Shown: in pieces, positions 23,977 to 38,900 of the stretch
How positions within the stretch are numbered: the stretch's first letter is position 1
Layout of the letters: each line of letters opens with the position of its first letter
NCBI RefSeq assembly: GCF_964355755.1
Contig: NC_092672.1
Coordinates: 23,496,501 to 23,560,500 of the forward strand
Direction of reading: 5' to 3'
Origin: Antedon mediterranea
Taxonomy: Eukaryota; Echinodermata; Crinoidea; Comatulida; Antedonidae
DNA length: 64,000 nt
The notes under the pieces: generated by a model
Seen by the model: the letters and a program-made list of their open reading frames with translations, nothing else
The model's database searches: none
Told to the model about the DNA's origin: nothing
Translations under genes and position numbers: made by a program

Positions 23977-26900
23977 GAAAAGTCACGCCCAAGTAAGAGA
24001 GACAGAAAGTACAAAGGAATAACATTTCCTGGTATAAATTGGGGGAAAAAAATTTTTCGTCAAAAGGTAAGTTTTTCTCTAATCAGTTTATTGAGTTTGG
24101 TGATTTACGAATTGATTTAGAAATAAATATTCATGTACATTTTGATAAACTAAATGTATGTTTTTTAGTTCAAAACTACCACAAACAGCAAAAACACCAC
24201 AAATAGTGGTAAGTTCATTTTATTTTTCTAACAGCTATACAATGTCAAGTTAACTCAGTTCATCTAATAGATAAATTATGATTTTCTTATACTTTATTTT
24301 GTATTTAATCAAATTTTAGAGGTGAATACTGAAACACCTGCAAAAGCTAAAGATGTGAGTACTACAATATAGCATTTGTTGACTGTTCTATTTAACTCAA
24401 CTCTACCTCCTCAAAAAGAATAATCCATCTTTCTTTCAACTCACAAATTCATTACTTGTATACTGTTTAAAATGAGGAATTAAATCTATTATACTTTTAA
24501 CATTATAGCCCTGGCGAAAGAACAGTGTTTAACTTTTCCTTATTCTATTAAGATCCAGCCAATGATAACCATTGACAGTAATTTGCCTTCGAATTTATAT
24601 ACTTACTTTTAACATGGTATATAACATTACACTGATATGAATGGTTCAGAAAGTAAAACATTTACCTCTATGTTATTTATATAATATTTGTTATTTTTAT
24701 TTCTTGTGCATCAGGTTAGCAAGAAATCAACTGCAGAAGGTAAGTGTGTAATTAACTTAAATTCTTAATACGTTAATTGTGCAATTATAAAATAATGGAA
24801 CATGCTGAGTGAATAATAATAGAATTAGTGAATGATAAAAATGATGATTCACAAATAATAATAATAAAGTTGATAAAATTAACAGTGAAAGTGTTTACTA
24901 CAATGAATCAAGATAGCCTTTCTACCCAAAGAAGAACCATTTAATCACTTTTTACATCTTTTCTTGTTATTTTAGGTTTAATTAGTTTTATCTTTTAAAC
25001 ATTTTAATTGTAGAAAAAGTGATTTACTGAAATATTGTTGCTACAGTATATAAGTGCATTATAAATTTATTTTTTATCTTATATAAATATCATGTGTAAT
25101 ATTTTACTGAAATGAGAAAGAGGTAGATCACTATTATTCAAATTGTCATTTAAGTGCAATAATGTTAAAAACAAAAACCAAAAATTAGGGTGAGACCACG
25201 AAACACAACCAAAAAAATGAACGTAAAGATATAATGATAAAGATAATGACAACAGAAAATTACCACAGAGAAGATGTCATTGATAATAGTAAGATTTAGA
25301 CAAATTATAATAGTTGTAGAGATGATAATGATGATATATTCAATGTCTATTATCTTTTTACATATATTTAGTCTATTTGATTTGTAAACAATATTTTTTA
25401 AACATTTTTCCCGTTGATTAATAAAGGAACTGAAGATGCATCATTGAATGTTCAACAATCGTTGGATAAATATATTATTCAGGAAATTTTTTCAAAGCAA
25501 GAAGTAAAACAGTCTCCTTTGGAAACTTTTAACATTTGGGATCACGGGGGACAGTTAATCTATCAAGGAATACATCAGGTAAGTTTTGGACATTTTGTAA
25601 GTTTGTATGGTCTATTGTTTGTGTATTAACAGTTTTAATGCCTAATTATGGCAGTATCTTATCTGTATCACATGGATAGGATTCTGCTGTGTGTAGATAG
25701 GTGGGAACATGCCCACTGTAAAGATTGTTGTTTAGGCCTTCCACCTATCTTAATGTTAACAGATTACCCAAAAAACCTCTTTGTATCTCTTCACACACCC
25801 AATCTATAAGTTTTGCAAGCTATCCCTAGACTTCTCTCACTACATATATGTGAAGTGAATTTGAAGAGCTTTTTCTCTATTTAGCACTCTGAACTATTTC
25901 TAAAGTTTACTTTTCTTTATTCTAATATATTTGTATTCTATTCACATTATTTCTATATTGCTGTTTTAAGAGATAAGTATTTCTTTGATGATATGCGTTC
26001 TATATGTTCTGGATATATTTATTGATTTTAGAAAACACTGCATTCTATTACATCAGTAGGCTTTACTATCCTTGTCAAATAGTTTATAAATAATTGTTTT
26101 TATTTTGTATGCAGATCTTTGTGACATCAGAGGCAGTTTATGTTGCTGTCTTTGATTTAAGTAAAGACCTCGATGATCCTGCATTAGTAATAGATCCCAA
26201 TGGGGTAAGTATTTCAGGGGTATTAGATTAGATTAGATGTTGTTGGCAATCTCATTCATTGGTTAAAAGTAAAATGCATTCATTGCATTGCAATGTAGCT
26301 GTGTCAAAGAATGTCATACTTACTTTTATATATATAGACTAGTGCTGTTCCACCGTACCACATCGACAATGTTAAAGAGTCACTATCCAATCAAGTTTGA
26401 ACAATACCATGAAAGCCCCAGTGCTCTAATGGTTAAAGCAGAAGGTTCCGGTTTCGAGTCTCGGTTGGGAAGATTTTTTCTCATTCTCGCAGATTTCCTC
26501 ATCTTATCATTTCAAATTAATTAATTCAATTTCAGTATATCACCGGGTGGTTTAGAATTTATTCTGTGCCTGTAATGTTTATATGTATATATGTATATAA
26601 TAACATAAAGTTGAAATTATACGATTTTTATTTGGTACTAAAATAATATACAATTTCTTATAGATTTTTATTATTTGAAATTAAATTATTTTTTACAGCA
26701 AGAACATGAACATCATTGGACAAATCGTCAGTTTTTACTGTCTTCGATCCTGTCAGTTTATTCCCATAGTCGTATATTGGGACAGAATATTGAGAAGGAA
26801 GTAAATTTACCTGCTATCCTTGTTGTTGGCACACACAAGGCAAGTCTGGGAGAAACAGAAGAAGAACAAAATAAAGAGGTTAGTAATAATCTAGGATAGG

Positions 26901-29900
26901 TTTGTGTTTACAGTTAATACAAAGCTTAAAATATTTGTCTTGGGCACATGTACCACAGTGGGTATAGTAAATTTAAACTGTAGGACTAATAATCAATCAA
27001 TTTACACAGTTTTAAATCCGTCAAATGTAATTTAGCTTTTTGTGCAAATTAAGTTGACATGACATAAAACAAGTGATTGTAAAATTTGAAATATATAAAG
27101 AATATACTTGATGAAAATGAAACATAGAAGAGGACATTTGGACTTTATTAATATTACTACATGTTAGCATTTTAAGGTTTTAAAATAAAGTTTTGGGGTG
27201 GGGAGAAAAATTAACAATTCTTTTTGTATGTTTAAATACGGTGCTGTTTTTATTGTCTTTTGTTTGTATATATTATGTAGTAGTGTTTAATTTTGTTTAA
27301 ATCCAGGCAGAGGTGGTTTTACAGAAAGTTAAAGATTCCCTGAAAGGAAAACCATATGAAAAACATGTACTTGGATACTATGCTGTTGAAAACAGTAGGG
27401 AGACTACAGACAAGAGCTTTAGTGATCTGAAAAAAGTAATTCAGGATCTTATGAACCATTTAAAAAAGTCTATTCCATTAAAGTGGATGCGTTTTAGATG
27501 TGAAATGTATAATCTGAGGAAGGACAAAATGATATGTTCTGCAGAAGAGGTAAATTTTAATTTTATTATAATTTTTTTTTTAGAGAAAGCAAAACTTGTT
27601 CAATAATAAATATTGTGAAGGCTTTTCTTTAACAACACATTCAAGACTGTCTGCTCTTGAAAACAAATCACCAGATTCTATTATACTTGTACTTGGTGAT
27701 GTTTATAAATTTCACCTTAACTATCCGGGCTATGTTCAATACATTAATAAACCAACTAACTCCCGTACCACTTTAGGTGCCTCGAATTAAAACACAATAT
27801 GTATGTTGCCGAAATACAGCCAATACTTTAATAATAAATTTAAGCCTGCTACAATTAAATACCGCTCCTGGACAAGAGATGCAATGGTCAGTGTACTATG
27901 ACAACACTGACATAAATGCTAGTGTGACTGTCATCAATGAATACATCAAGCAATGCATCAGCAACGTGATCCCAATTAAACATAAGAAGTCATACTTACA
28001 CTATTGCTAACAATATTGCAATCTGCCTTTGCGTAAAACAGCGTGCCTTTGCTAACAATGTCTACAGTCTCGTGAAACAAAAAGAAATTAGAAATTCAAA
28101 AACTGTGATAGCCAAGCAGCATGTAAAGCAATGCAAACCATAACTGGTTTTAACTGTAAACAAAAAAAAGGATATAAATGGTAATACAAACTAAACTTGT
28201 AAATGACCTCAATGAATTCTATTGTAAATTTGACAAATACGACTTTAGTGATTGTATTAATGCAAAAGTTAAGTTACTAGAAAACAAAGTTAAACTATTA
28301 GATCATGAATCTTACATGTTGCATGTCAATGAACACTTAAGCAGGTTTTAGGTGTTAAGGTAACAAAATTTATGGGCCCTGACGGTATTAGTAATAAAGT
28401 CCTGAATTGCTGTAGCCACCAATTGTCGGCAGTTTTTACTAAACTATATCAACACACTATAGACTCTGGATTGTTCCAAACTAATTGTAAAACTTCTCTA
28501 ATTTCTTCTTTACCAAAAGCTAAAAATAAACCTCCTACTTACCTCAATGATTACCGTCCAATCGCGTAACATCAAATCCCATGAAATGTCTAGAACGAAT
28601 CATACTAAGAGCACTGGGAAAGTCAAAAGATGTTACCGCAAATTATATTAATAAGTTTGCATATAAACCAAACATAGGTGTAGATGTGATCATATACAAT
28701 GTCTATAAACACCTAGAAAAACTAAGATCCTATATCAGGTTGACCTTTATTGACTTTTCCAGTGCCTTTAACCATGCTTTAACTGTTTTCAACCCCACTA
28801 ACTCATTGATAAGATGTATAAATTAGATGTCAATAATAACATTTTGCTTTGTCTTAAGTTACTTCAGAGAGACCACATTATGTTAAAATTAGTGATTCAC
28901 AATCTGAATTACGCAAAGTTAGCATGGGCGCACCACAAGGCTCAGGCCTTCTTTTATGCTTCAAACCGGATAGACTTAGAGTACCGCTTAGAATACGAAC
29001 CGCAAGATACCGATTATCATTCGTCCCACAATGCATTTTCGAGTATAATGACACAAGATAACAATTGTAATCAATCTTGCACAGAATTTATAACATTTAA
29101 TTTTTTAACACGAATGTGTTTACTGAGTATTTTTTACTTTTTAAAGTTATTCTAAATGTTTTATGCTGTTATTGCCTTGAGTAAAACAAATTTCAAATTA
29201 TATATTTTTTGACAATAAAGTTATCTTGGATCTTGAATATGCATTGGCTTATAACTTTTAATTCAGGTTTAGATGTATTATTCATTCATTCAATTCATGT
29301 AAGACTTTCCTTGCTCAAACATAAATTAAAAGTAAATATAAATATAACAGAAATAAACATGATAACATTTAAAGGAAAAACATTTATTAAAGAGTTTTAA
29401 ACTATATTCATTTCAACTGGCATATATGCATGATGAATAGAGTAAGGGATGAATAGCATTCAATAACAATTGTATTCATTTCATACTTGACACTGCATAC
29501 TTACGCCCGTATTCTTAAACCGGACTTTAGTCGTAGTTCCAGCTAAAACTTTAAAAATGACGTCATTTTAAGTCATAAACCGAACTTCAACTAAATCGCC
29601 GACTAAATCAGGCCAACCTCGACTAAATCGAGTGGGATTTTATTCGATTTTTTTAGTCCTCGAGGGGGCAAGCTAAATGCTTGACTAAATGGTTTTTAAA
29701 CGATGTTTATGAAAAATGTAACAGTCATTGAGTGGTTATATTGGCCAGATATTGAAGAATGAAATATATATTTTTGTATTAGCTTAATTAAATATACATT
29801 GGTATATGTAATAATAATGAAAATTATCTTTATTTACAACCGTATACAAATTACATTATTTTCTTCGCGCAAGTCAATCTTGAACTACGTCACGCCATAG

Positions 29901-32900
29901 CGACAATGGGAGATGCGGAAATTCGCCACGCGATGGAATATTTAGGGGGCCTAGTGCGTGATTCGTTGCGATCATACTTTGTTGGAGGCCTAGAAAATAT
30001 TAAAGTTACCGTACCACCATGGTTCCTAAATATATTTTGAAGATTTAGTTTGTTGTTAATCAAAAGTACTTCACTGTTAATTAATACTGATCTTGTTCTA
30101 ATAATTAACGATTGAAATTATTTTTCATGTTCATAGTCCTGATGCGTAAAAGCTTTGTAAGAAAATGGAAAGTGATATCAATGCGCAAAATTTCGTCTGC
30201 TCCTCAATTACTCTCTTGTCATTTGCCATGTCACCCAGACGTGTGCAACTCGACTAAAAGCTCGATTTCATTAAGTCGAACTGCAAACTTCGACTACTTC
30301 TTTTATGAATCGAATTTGAAGTAATAGCTCGAACTATGACTTTTTCAAGTCGAACTTCGAACTACGTCTAAAGTCCGGTTTAAGAATACGGGCATTAGTA
30401 TGCAGAGGGTGAACATGTTTAAACATAATTGATTTTGATACACTGTCAATAGAAATCAGTTATTCAGAAATGCTTTTAGAAATTTACTTCTCACTTCAAG
30501 TATGGCACGCACAATAGAATATTCACAAACATTTCCTAATACAAAATTTGAGCCAGATGCGGCTTGTGGTATGTATTGTATTTTGACGTTGAGTGCAGAA
30601 AGTTATTTTGAAGAAACACATACTTATTGTGTGGGGTACAACACTTTTATATTTATTTAAATTTTTTTTAAATGCATTTTTGTTGATTTTAGGTTAAAGA
30701 AATGGCCAGACAAAACGGAATTGGTGATGAAAGCCAACAGTTAATTATGCTTAACTTTCTGTACGACCTTGGTGACATAATCTACTTGCCTGATAATGAA
30801 TTATTACAGAATCAAGTGGTGTTGGACCCAATGAGTCTTGTTCAGTTTGTTACAGCATTTGTGACAGTGGTTACACCTGATGAGTTTAAAGTAAGTGGGC
30901 GCAGATAATGAACAAAAATACTCATTCATCTTCAGAAAAAGTCAATAGAAAAAAATGATAACATTATCTATCTTATTACTGGATGTTTCAATTACAAATG
31001 TAATTTTATTGTCAATTTCCTTGCCACTTCTCTAAACTTAGCAGTCATCATACTGTTTAATTTGATGTGCTTTTTTAGACACCCATGTTCCGTGAAGCTT
31101 TTAGAAACCTTGATAAAGGCATACTGGGGGAAAAGTTGTTAAAGAAATTGTGGAAGAAGAAGGGTATTGATGACAAGAAATTCAAATACCTTGTTGACCT
31201 GATGATTCGATTTGGTTTCATTTGTGAGAGAACAGAGTCCACCAACCAAGCCAGCATGAAAACTACATCTACAGTAGGTTTTTTTCTTAACCTTTTAACA
31301 CTTTATACATTCCTTTGCCAATTTGGTTTTGTGACTTATGAAACTGTATGTCAATTAACCCTTTTGATGACAACTGCTTTAAGTTGGATGAGATTCGTTT
31401 TTACTGAAAGGGAACTTCGAATTGACCTGGTTTTAGTAAGAAATTAAATATATTATTGTGTTTGTAATAATAATACCGACTAGATTGCAAACATGTTTAC
31501 AGTGATTGATAAAAAGTATGCAGTATACCATATATGAAGTTCTGAAAACTGTTGAGTTTCAATCAATATACTTTGATCGCCCTCAGGACTTTATATGTGG
31601 TGTACTTCAAACTTTATATCAACATAGATTTCACCATGAAAACCTAGAAATAATTATTATGTTACAATAGATCTGGCATTAGACTACGACCATTAAAGTC
31701 CATTGTTGTAATTAGCATTCATATGTATACAATTAAAATTGTTGACGATAACTCTATACTGTAATAATTGTTTTGAATTTTTATCATTTTAACAGTATTT
31801 TAACATTGGCCTATTAACCATATTTTATCATTGACCTATAGTAGCATTTGTGCAATTTGATGTATTTTTCTTGTATTGTTTTCTTAATTATGGCAAGCAA
31901 AATGAATTTCCATTTTAAGTGGACCAATTCTAATTCAGATAATATTTATTTGGATAATAATGAATGAATATATACAAAATAGAAAAAAGATATTAAAGTG
32001 AACATAGATAAAGCAGTAATTGGTAGTCATTATTATCATGGATCCCTTCTAGAAGTTAAAAACTTGTCTCGTAGGGACCCACAACAAAACACATTACTAA
32101 AAAAATAAAAAATAACCTAGAATATATAATTATATAATTTAGGATAAAAAATTACAGTATAATAACATAACTAACATCTTCTTTATAAAAATTATTTAAA
32201 TTATATTTCAATAGTTTCATGATAATTATAAATGAAATAACTACCAATATTGGTAAATGGAAAAAAAAAATATGTATACATAAATTATAATTCCAGTATA
32301 TATATAGTATATACTATATATACATTATATATAGTATAAATTAAAGATTGAAATAATAAACAACAACTAATATTTTGTGTAAGACATAAATAGTATATGA
32401 GTATAAATAATGATAAGCATATTAACTAAGCAGTATAATATTTAGATATATAATGATTCTTTAACTTTTTTCGGAAAGTAAATAATGATATTGACGTTTT
32501 GATATTTGGTGGGATATGATTCCACAAATTAGGACCTGATATAGTTATAAAAAATTTAGTTTTAGTAAGTCTAGCAAAAGGAATGTTTAAATGAGAAGTT
32601 CTTAAATTGTAATTGTGAAATTTGGTACGTTTACAGAGCATATCAATCATAGAAATAGGAAGTTGGTTTTTAAAATAATTAAACATAAAACTGGCAACTT
32701 GAACATTGTGGATATCCGTTAATTTTAATATACCAAGACGTTTAAAAAGGGGTTCAGATGAGGTTCTATATGGTGAAAAAGTAATAATTCTAGCTGCACG
32801 TTTTTGTAATTTAGTTAATCTAGCAATATTAGAAGAGTAATCTGCAGCCCAAATAATGTTACAATACTGGAAATAAGGAAGTACAAGTGTGTTATAAAGA

Positions 32901-35900
32901 GAAATTAAAATATTTAGAGGGAAGAAGTGCTTAAGTCTGTTAATAATACTAATAGATCTTGATATTTTTTTCGAAACGTAATTTTGATGACTGGTCCATT
33001 TGAGGTTTTCATGAATATATACACCTAAAAAAAGTGTTTCAGTTTTGCGTTCAATTTGAATTCCGCCAAGAAGTATATTTAGGTCATCAACTTTTAGTTT
33101 ACGTTGAGAATTGTGAAAAATTAAATAATTTGTTTTAAGAGTATTAATAAGTAATTTGTTTGAAATAAACCAGTCACAAAATTTTGTTAATTCATCATTG
33201 AATGTAGTAAATAATAAATCAATATTGGAATTAGAGTAAAATAAGGTGGTGTCGTCGGCGAAGGATATTACTTGCAATTTGTTACTGACATTAGCCAGAT
33301 CATTAACATAAATAAGGAAGAGCAATGGCCCAAGCACAGATCCCTGTGGCACTCTGCAAGTAATATCCATCGTCGACGATGTACAAGATCCTAATGCAAC
33401 ATATTGTTTTCTATCTTTCAAATAACTATTAAACCAATTCAATGATACCTCTAATTCCATAGCACTCAAGTTTTTAAATTAAATTATCGTGATTAATAAC
33501 ATCGAAGGCCTTTGAAAGATCAATAAATAAACTTAATAAATTTTCTTTTGATTCAAATGAATTTGTAATATTATTAATAAGATCTAAAACGGCATGGGAT
33601 GTAGAGTGATTTTTTCGAAAACCATATTGGCGTTTATTAAGTATATCAAATTTTGGAAAACACTGAAAGTAGTGATATTGGCCGGTAATTAGATAATTGA
33701 CTTCGTTCACCTTTCTTGAAAATGGGCACAACTTTAGCTAGTTTTAAGTGTGTTGGAAAAGTGCCAGATAAAAAAGATGAATTTATACAATGGGTAAGTT
33801 GGTGGATGATTAAGGGAGATACAGATTTTAAGAGACGAGCAGTAATACCGTCAGATCCAGACCCTTTATTAGAATTTAGATTGTATATAGTTAGGTTAAC
33901 ATCATCAATTGAAACTGGGCTAATATAAAATGAGTTGGCAAACGCAGAATGAAGATAAGATAATGGATCAGTTATATTAGTTGGCATACTATTAATAAGA
34001 TTAGGACCAATTGTAGAAAAATAGTTGTTAAACGATTCACATATCTCTTTTTGAGTTTTGTAAATATTATCACCGTCTTTAATTAGATTCGGGTGCTTGT
34101 TATTATTATTAACTTTATTTAAAACAGAATTTATTACAAGCCATGTGTTCTTCAGATTACCTTTATATCTATCAAACTGGGAAGTATAATAATTCTTTTT
34201 AGCAGTGTGACAAAGATTAGTGAAAATATTATTATATTTTGTATAGTTGAATTTGTCATTATTACTACGTGTGTGCATATATTTGTTATAAAGTTTATGT
34301 TTCCGAGAACTACATTTTAAGAGAGCAGATGACATCCATGGTTGTTTAAACGTTTTATTTGATTTTATACTACTTTTAACCAAGTGTCTGGAGTGGATAT
34401 TTGTAAATTTTTCAATAAATATATCAAAACTCAATCTTGGGTCACAATCAAATATCATAGACCAGTCTTCACCTTCTAAATCAATCGATAAGGCATTTAG
34501 GTCGTTTATACGAAATGAATAGTTGGCGCTATTATCATCAAGGTTTTGATCATTAATTTCTTGATCAATGAACTGAAATATAGGAAGGTGGTCGGAGATA
34601 TCATTAAGTAAAACACCAGCAACTATTTTATAATTAGATTGTTTGGAATAAAAATGATCAATCAAGGTGGCCGAAGTTGAGGTAATCCTAGTTGGTTTTG
34701 AAATAGTTGGAAAAAAAGAATGGGAAATTAAGGTATTTAGGTAGGTGTTTGTTAATTTATGGTTATGGGATTTTAATAAATCAATATTGAAGTCTCCCAT
34801 GAGATGACAATTTTTGTTTTCATTGTTAATTTGGGTTAATACATTATCGACGGATTTAGTAAAAGAATCTAGCCCTCCACAGGGGGGGGGGGGGGCTCTG
34901 TAAATAATGCCTATAATATCATTTTTTAAATAAATACAGATTAACTTTTAGTTAAACCAGTTGACAAGTACTTACTTGCTACGTTTCCTTGTTCATGCAA
35001 ATGACGTTGACATGATGTTCTGTCATTCGTCATAGTTCGGTGAATTGCGCCACCTCTCGTCTGATGTTCAGCTTTCTGCTGGTGTCCCCCTTTGGATGCT
35101 CGGGTGTCCCTTTTTATTAAGTCATCGTAGATGTGGCTCAGTTCATGTCCTCCCTGGTCTCTGTTGATGTTCATATTCGTTTTTCTTATCCAAATGGCTT
35201 CTTTAATTTTCCTAGTGGACAGATGTGAATCCATCGTATCAACAGAAGAAGGACAAAAACAAGAAATGAGTCAAATAAAAGCATCTTTATCAACATGCGG
35301 ATATCTAGACTGGAGTTTTAAAAGAGTTAAAGACAAAAGGGAACATAGAAAAGCAAACAAAGACAAAGAAATAACAACAGATAAAGAAAAATCCAAAGTC
35401 AACATTGGTTTACCATATGTCAAAGGAATGACTCAAAGGCTAAAAAGAACATTGAAACAGCACAATATAAATACATATATCACTCCCAAAAACAAATTAA
35501 GAGAAAGTCTCGTTCATCCTAAAGACAAGATTGACAAAGATCAACAGTGTGGTATAGTCTACCAAGTAGGTTGCCACAACTGCAAGAAGGTATACATAGG
35601 GGAAACGGGCAGAGTATTAAAAACAAGAATAATGGAACACAAAACAGATGTGGAAAAAAATACGGTAGGGACAAAAACCAGGAGCGCTCGCCATTCACAA
35701 TCTAAAATTCTACACAAATCAGCTATCACAGACCACGCCACCATAGAAAATCACATACCGGATTTTGAAAATACAAAAATATTAGACAAAGATCAACACT
35801 ATTTATCAAGAAAAATTAAAGAAGCCATTTGGATAAGAAAAACGAATATGAACATCAACAGAGACCAGGGAGGACATGAACTGAGCCACATCTACGATGA

Positions 35901-38900
35901 CTTAATAAAAAGGGACACCCGAGCATCCAAAGGGGGACACCAGCAGAAAGCTGAACATCAGACGAGAGGTGGCGCAATTCACCGAACTATGACGAATGAC
36001 AGAAAATCATGTCAACGTCATTTGCGTGAACAAGGCTACTGAAAGTAGTTGAAACGTAGCAAGTAAGTACTTGTCAACTGGTTTAACTAAAAGTTAATCT
36101 GTATTTATTTAATATCCATTGAAACCAGATGACATTTTTTGAGAATATCATTTTTTGTCTTTGAATTTTCAATCTCAACAAAAAGTGATTCGGAAAGGTC
36201 GTCTGGTAATTTTAAGTCATTTCGAATTGTAATGCTAATATCATTACGTATAAAAAATGCAACTCCTCCGCCAATTTGATTATTGCTTCTATTGCTTGCA
36301 AAGAAGGAGTAGTTATTAATGAAAGGAATAGGGGAGTTTTCATTAAGCCATGTTTCACTGATACCGATTAGGGAAAATTTGTTATTAATTGAATTCAAAA
36401 GGCATTCGAGATCATTAACTTTATGCGTAATACTTCTAATATTAAGATGCAGGAGAGATAGTTTAGTAATAAAGGATGTATTAAACTTAGAATTAAATTG
36501 TGAATAATCATAAAGCTGCATTCATCTAGGGTAACTGACTGTGAATTGAGATTATTAATTAGTTGATCAAAAGATTCATCATATTTGTCATTTTCATTGT
36601 AATTAACTGGATTAAAGGTTATGTTAGAAATATCATTGTTGTTAGTAAGTTCAGAGTTCACATTAAAGTCATAAAAAGGAAGTAAGTGAAGATAATTAAC
36701 ATTCATTAACAATAGCTGCGTATAGCGTTATCTAAAAAAGAAATACAGCAATAAGCATGCATGAGACTGTATACATTAATACATAATTAATGAGAAGCAA
36801 AATAAACAATTCTTGAAATAAAAATATATTATAGGTAATATTTCGGTTGACGGTAAGTAGAGTCAAAGTAAAGTTAAATTATTGCGACGACTAGAATTAC
36901 TCAGTAGCTTCTGGGGCATGTGCTTCCTTGAGGTTCGGGTAGTATTTGGCAAGATGATCCATGTCGATGAATGTGCGAACATAACCATTTGAATCTATGT
37001 AACGCAATTTGTCAAGGTGGAGCCAGGCCTTTACTTTGTTGGAATGCAGGTATTTCATCGATGAGTATAATGCCTTTCTTCTACTTATCACTCTGCTGGT
37101 AAAATCATCATTTACGTAGATGTTATTATCTTTAAATTTAGGTCTCACTTTTGGAGCTGCCTTGCGTACTCTTTCTTTAGTGGAATATCTGAGAAAGTAT
37201 GCAACAAGTGGTCTCGGTTTATCCCTGGTGGTATTACGTGGTCCAACTCGATGGGCTCGTTGTATATCATCATTAGCGATTTTGATGCCGGTGGTATTGG
37301 AAATAAATGAGGAAAGGAAATTAACAGTACCTTCACTATCCTCCGCTTGTTCGGGTATGCCAGTAAACCTCAGATTGTTACGGCGTTGACGTCCTTCTAG
37401 GTTGTCGATTTTGTCGCGTATCTCTTCTATGCATTCCGTAGTGGATTGCTGCGTATCCTCGGCAATATCCTTCAGCTTAACATCCATGAAATCAGAATTT
37501 TCCTGCATATCGGCGTGCAAATTCCTCAGTTCTTTTTGTAAACCGGTGATTTCAAGATTGAGGATGGTAATGTCTTTTTCCAAGGAGACAATCTTGGTGA
37601 CTGCGTCGCATAATGTTGATTTAATATCAGCAATGGTTTTGCAGCCCATGATTGACTTGATGAGAGTCGACAGCCAGGTGTTCGGTTCAGCGGCGCTAAT
37701 ATTTAAATTAGAAATATTTGGCTCATTGTTTTCCACGTTGGCCATTGTAGATGTTTAGTTAGAATAAATAACAAAAGTGTACCTATATTCAATGCAACCG
37801 ATACGTTCACTATCCAGGTAGGTATACAGGTCTCATGCAGTTAGTAGCTTATCCTTGCAACATGCTATCACAGGTATAGCGAGTACTGTATCTAAAAACG
37901 TATACGTGTGAGAGCTCCGCACGACCAATAATATGTCTTGAATCTTTACACTGAATAAGCTGTTTAAAAGTTTGATTTAATTAGATGAGGTTATCTCACA
38001 TTATAACACATTTAAAAATTAATTATTGCAGGAACGATCATTTTTTGTGCCACTACGACTTGCTTTTGAGAAGCCTTCAAGTGAAGTGAAGTCTGTGCAT
38101 GATGAGCACTATTCTATCAGTATCTATTACGACCTTTGTGGACATCTGCCTGACATACTGTTTCCATATTTAGTGATTGATTTCATTAACAAATATCAAA
38201 AGAAACCAGGAAATGACCCAATACTGTCACATGACTATGCTAAGCTCTACATCGACCAATGTCATAATGTGATTATGTCTCTTGTTAAATTCATAACTAA
38301 GAAGGATGAGCGAAAGTTTTTGTTAAAGGTAATATACAATCTATAAAACACTTAGTTAAGACTATTTTTTTGAAGTACCACTCTATAATCCCTTTTTAAA
38401 TTGAACATAATCTTTTTAAATCATCATCATATGAAAAGAATTACTACTATAAATACAGATAATACACTGTTTTAATCAAATATACTGTTAAATACTTGTC
38501 TTTAGGCAACAATTATAGGTAGAGAGGCTGTTGATGAAACAGCTACTACAGAATGTGAACCTTCTCCTGAAGCATGTAAACAGGTATGTTGTGATTTCTT
38601 TAAAAACATGCACCATTGACAAAATAATGCATATTTCAGTTTTAACTGTTTTGTTTGGCAAACTAGAATTTTGTTCTCTGTTAAACTAACATAATGATTC
38701 ATCAGAGAGCTGAGGCACGTCAGACAAAATATTCCTAAAATTTTAAACCAATTGTAGAATACTGAGCAGGGAATTCAGAGTAAGGAATTCCATGCTGTTG
38801 AAACCATTGTACAGATTACATTGTAAAGATTGCATGCAATAATGTACTTAGCCAACAGTCTACAAAAGTAGTGGAAGATGTTTTATTAATTAAAAGGAAT

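Larger units (their letters stand above)
32050..37760 (-). mobile_element. Nearly complete but inactive non-LTR retrotransposon (L1-like ORF1, APE endonuclease, RT) in ROCO intron
   Basis: Inserted antisense to the ROCO gene between exons 31079-31273 and 38032-38328. Order on the minus strand: ORF1 (36897-37745), endonuclease start (36144-36712), Penelope-like insertion (34928-36143), endonuclease end and RT (32426-34927). Inactivation: a frameshift near 36520, the nested insertion, a poly-G tract at about 34882-34896 within an YRPP-like motif, an RT deletion/frameshift near 33650-33730 and another at 33470. Outer ends are estimated. Clade not determined; CR1/L2/Jockey-like by RT motifs. Confidence 0.82.

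Noticed and set aside
33716-33928. Plus-strand frame within the LINE
   Set aside because: Antisense shadow of RT coding sequence (the KKGERSQLSNYR region) on the minus strand.
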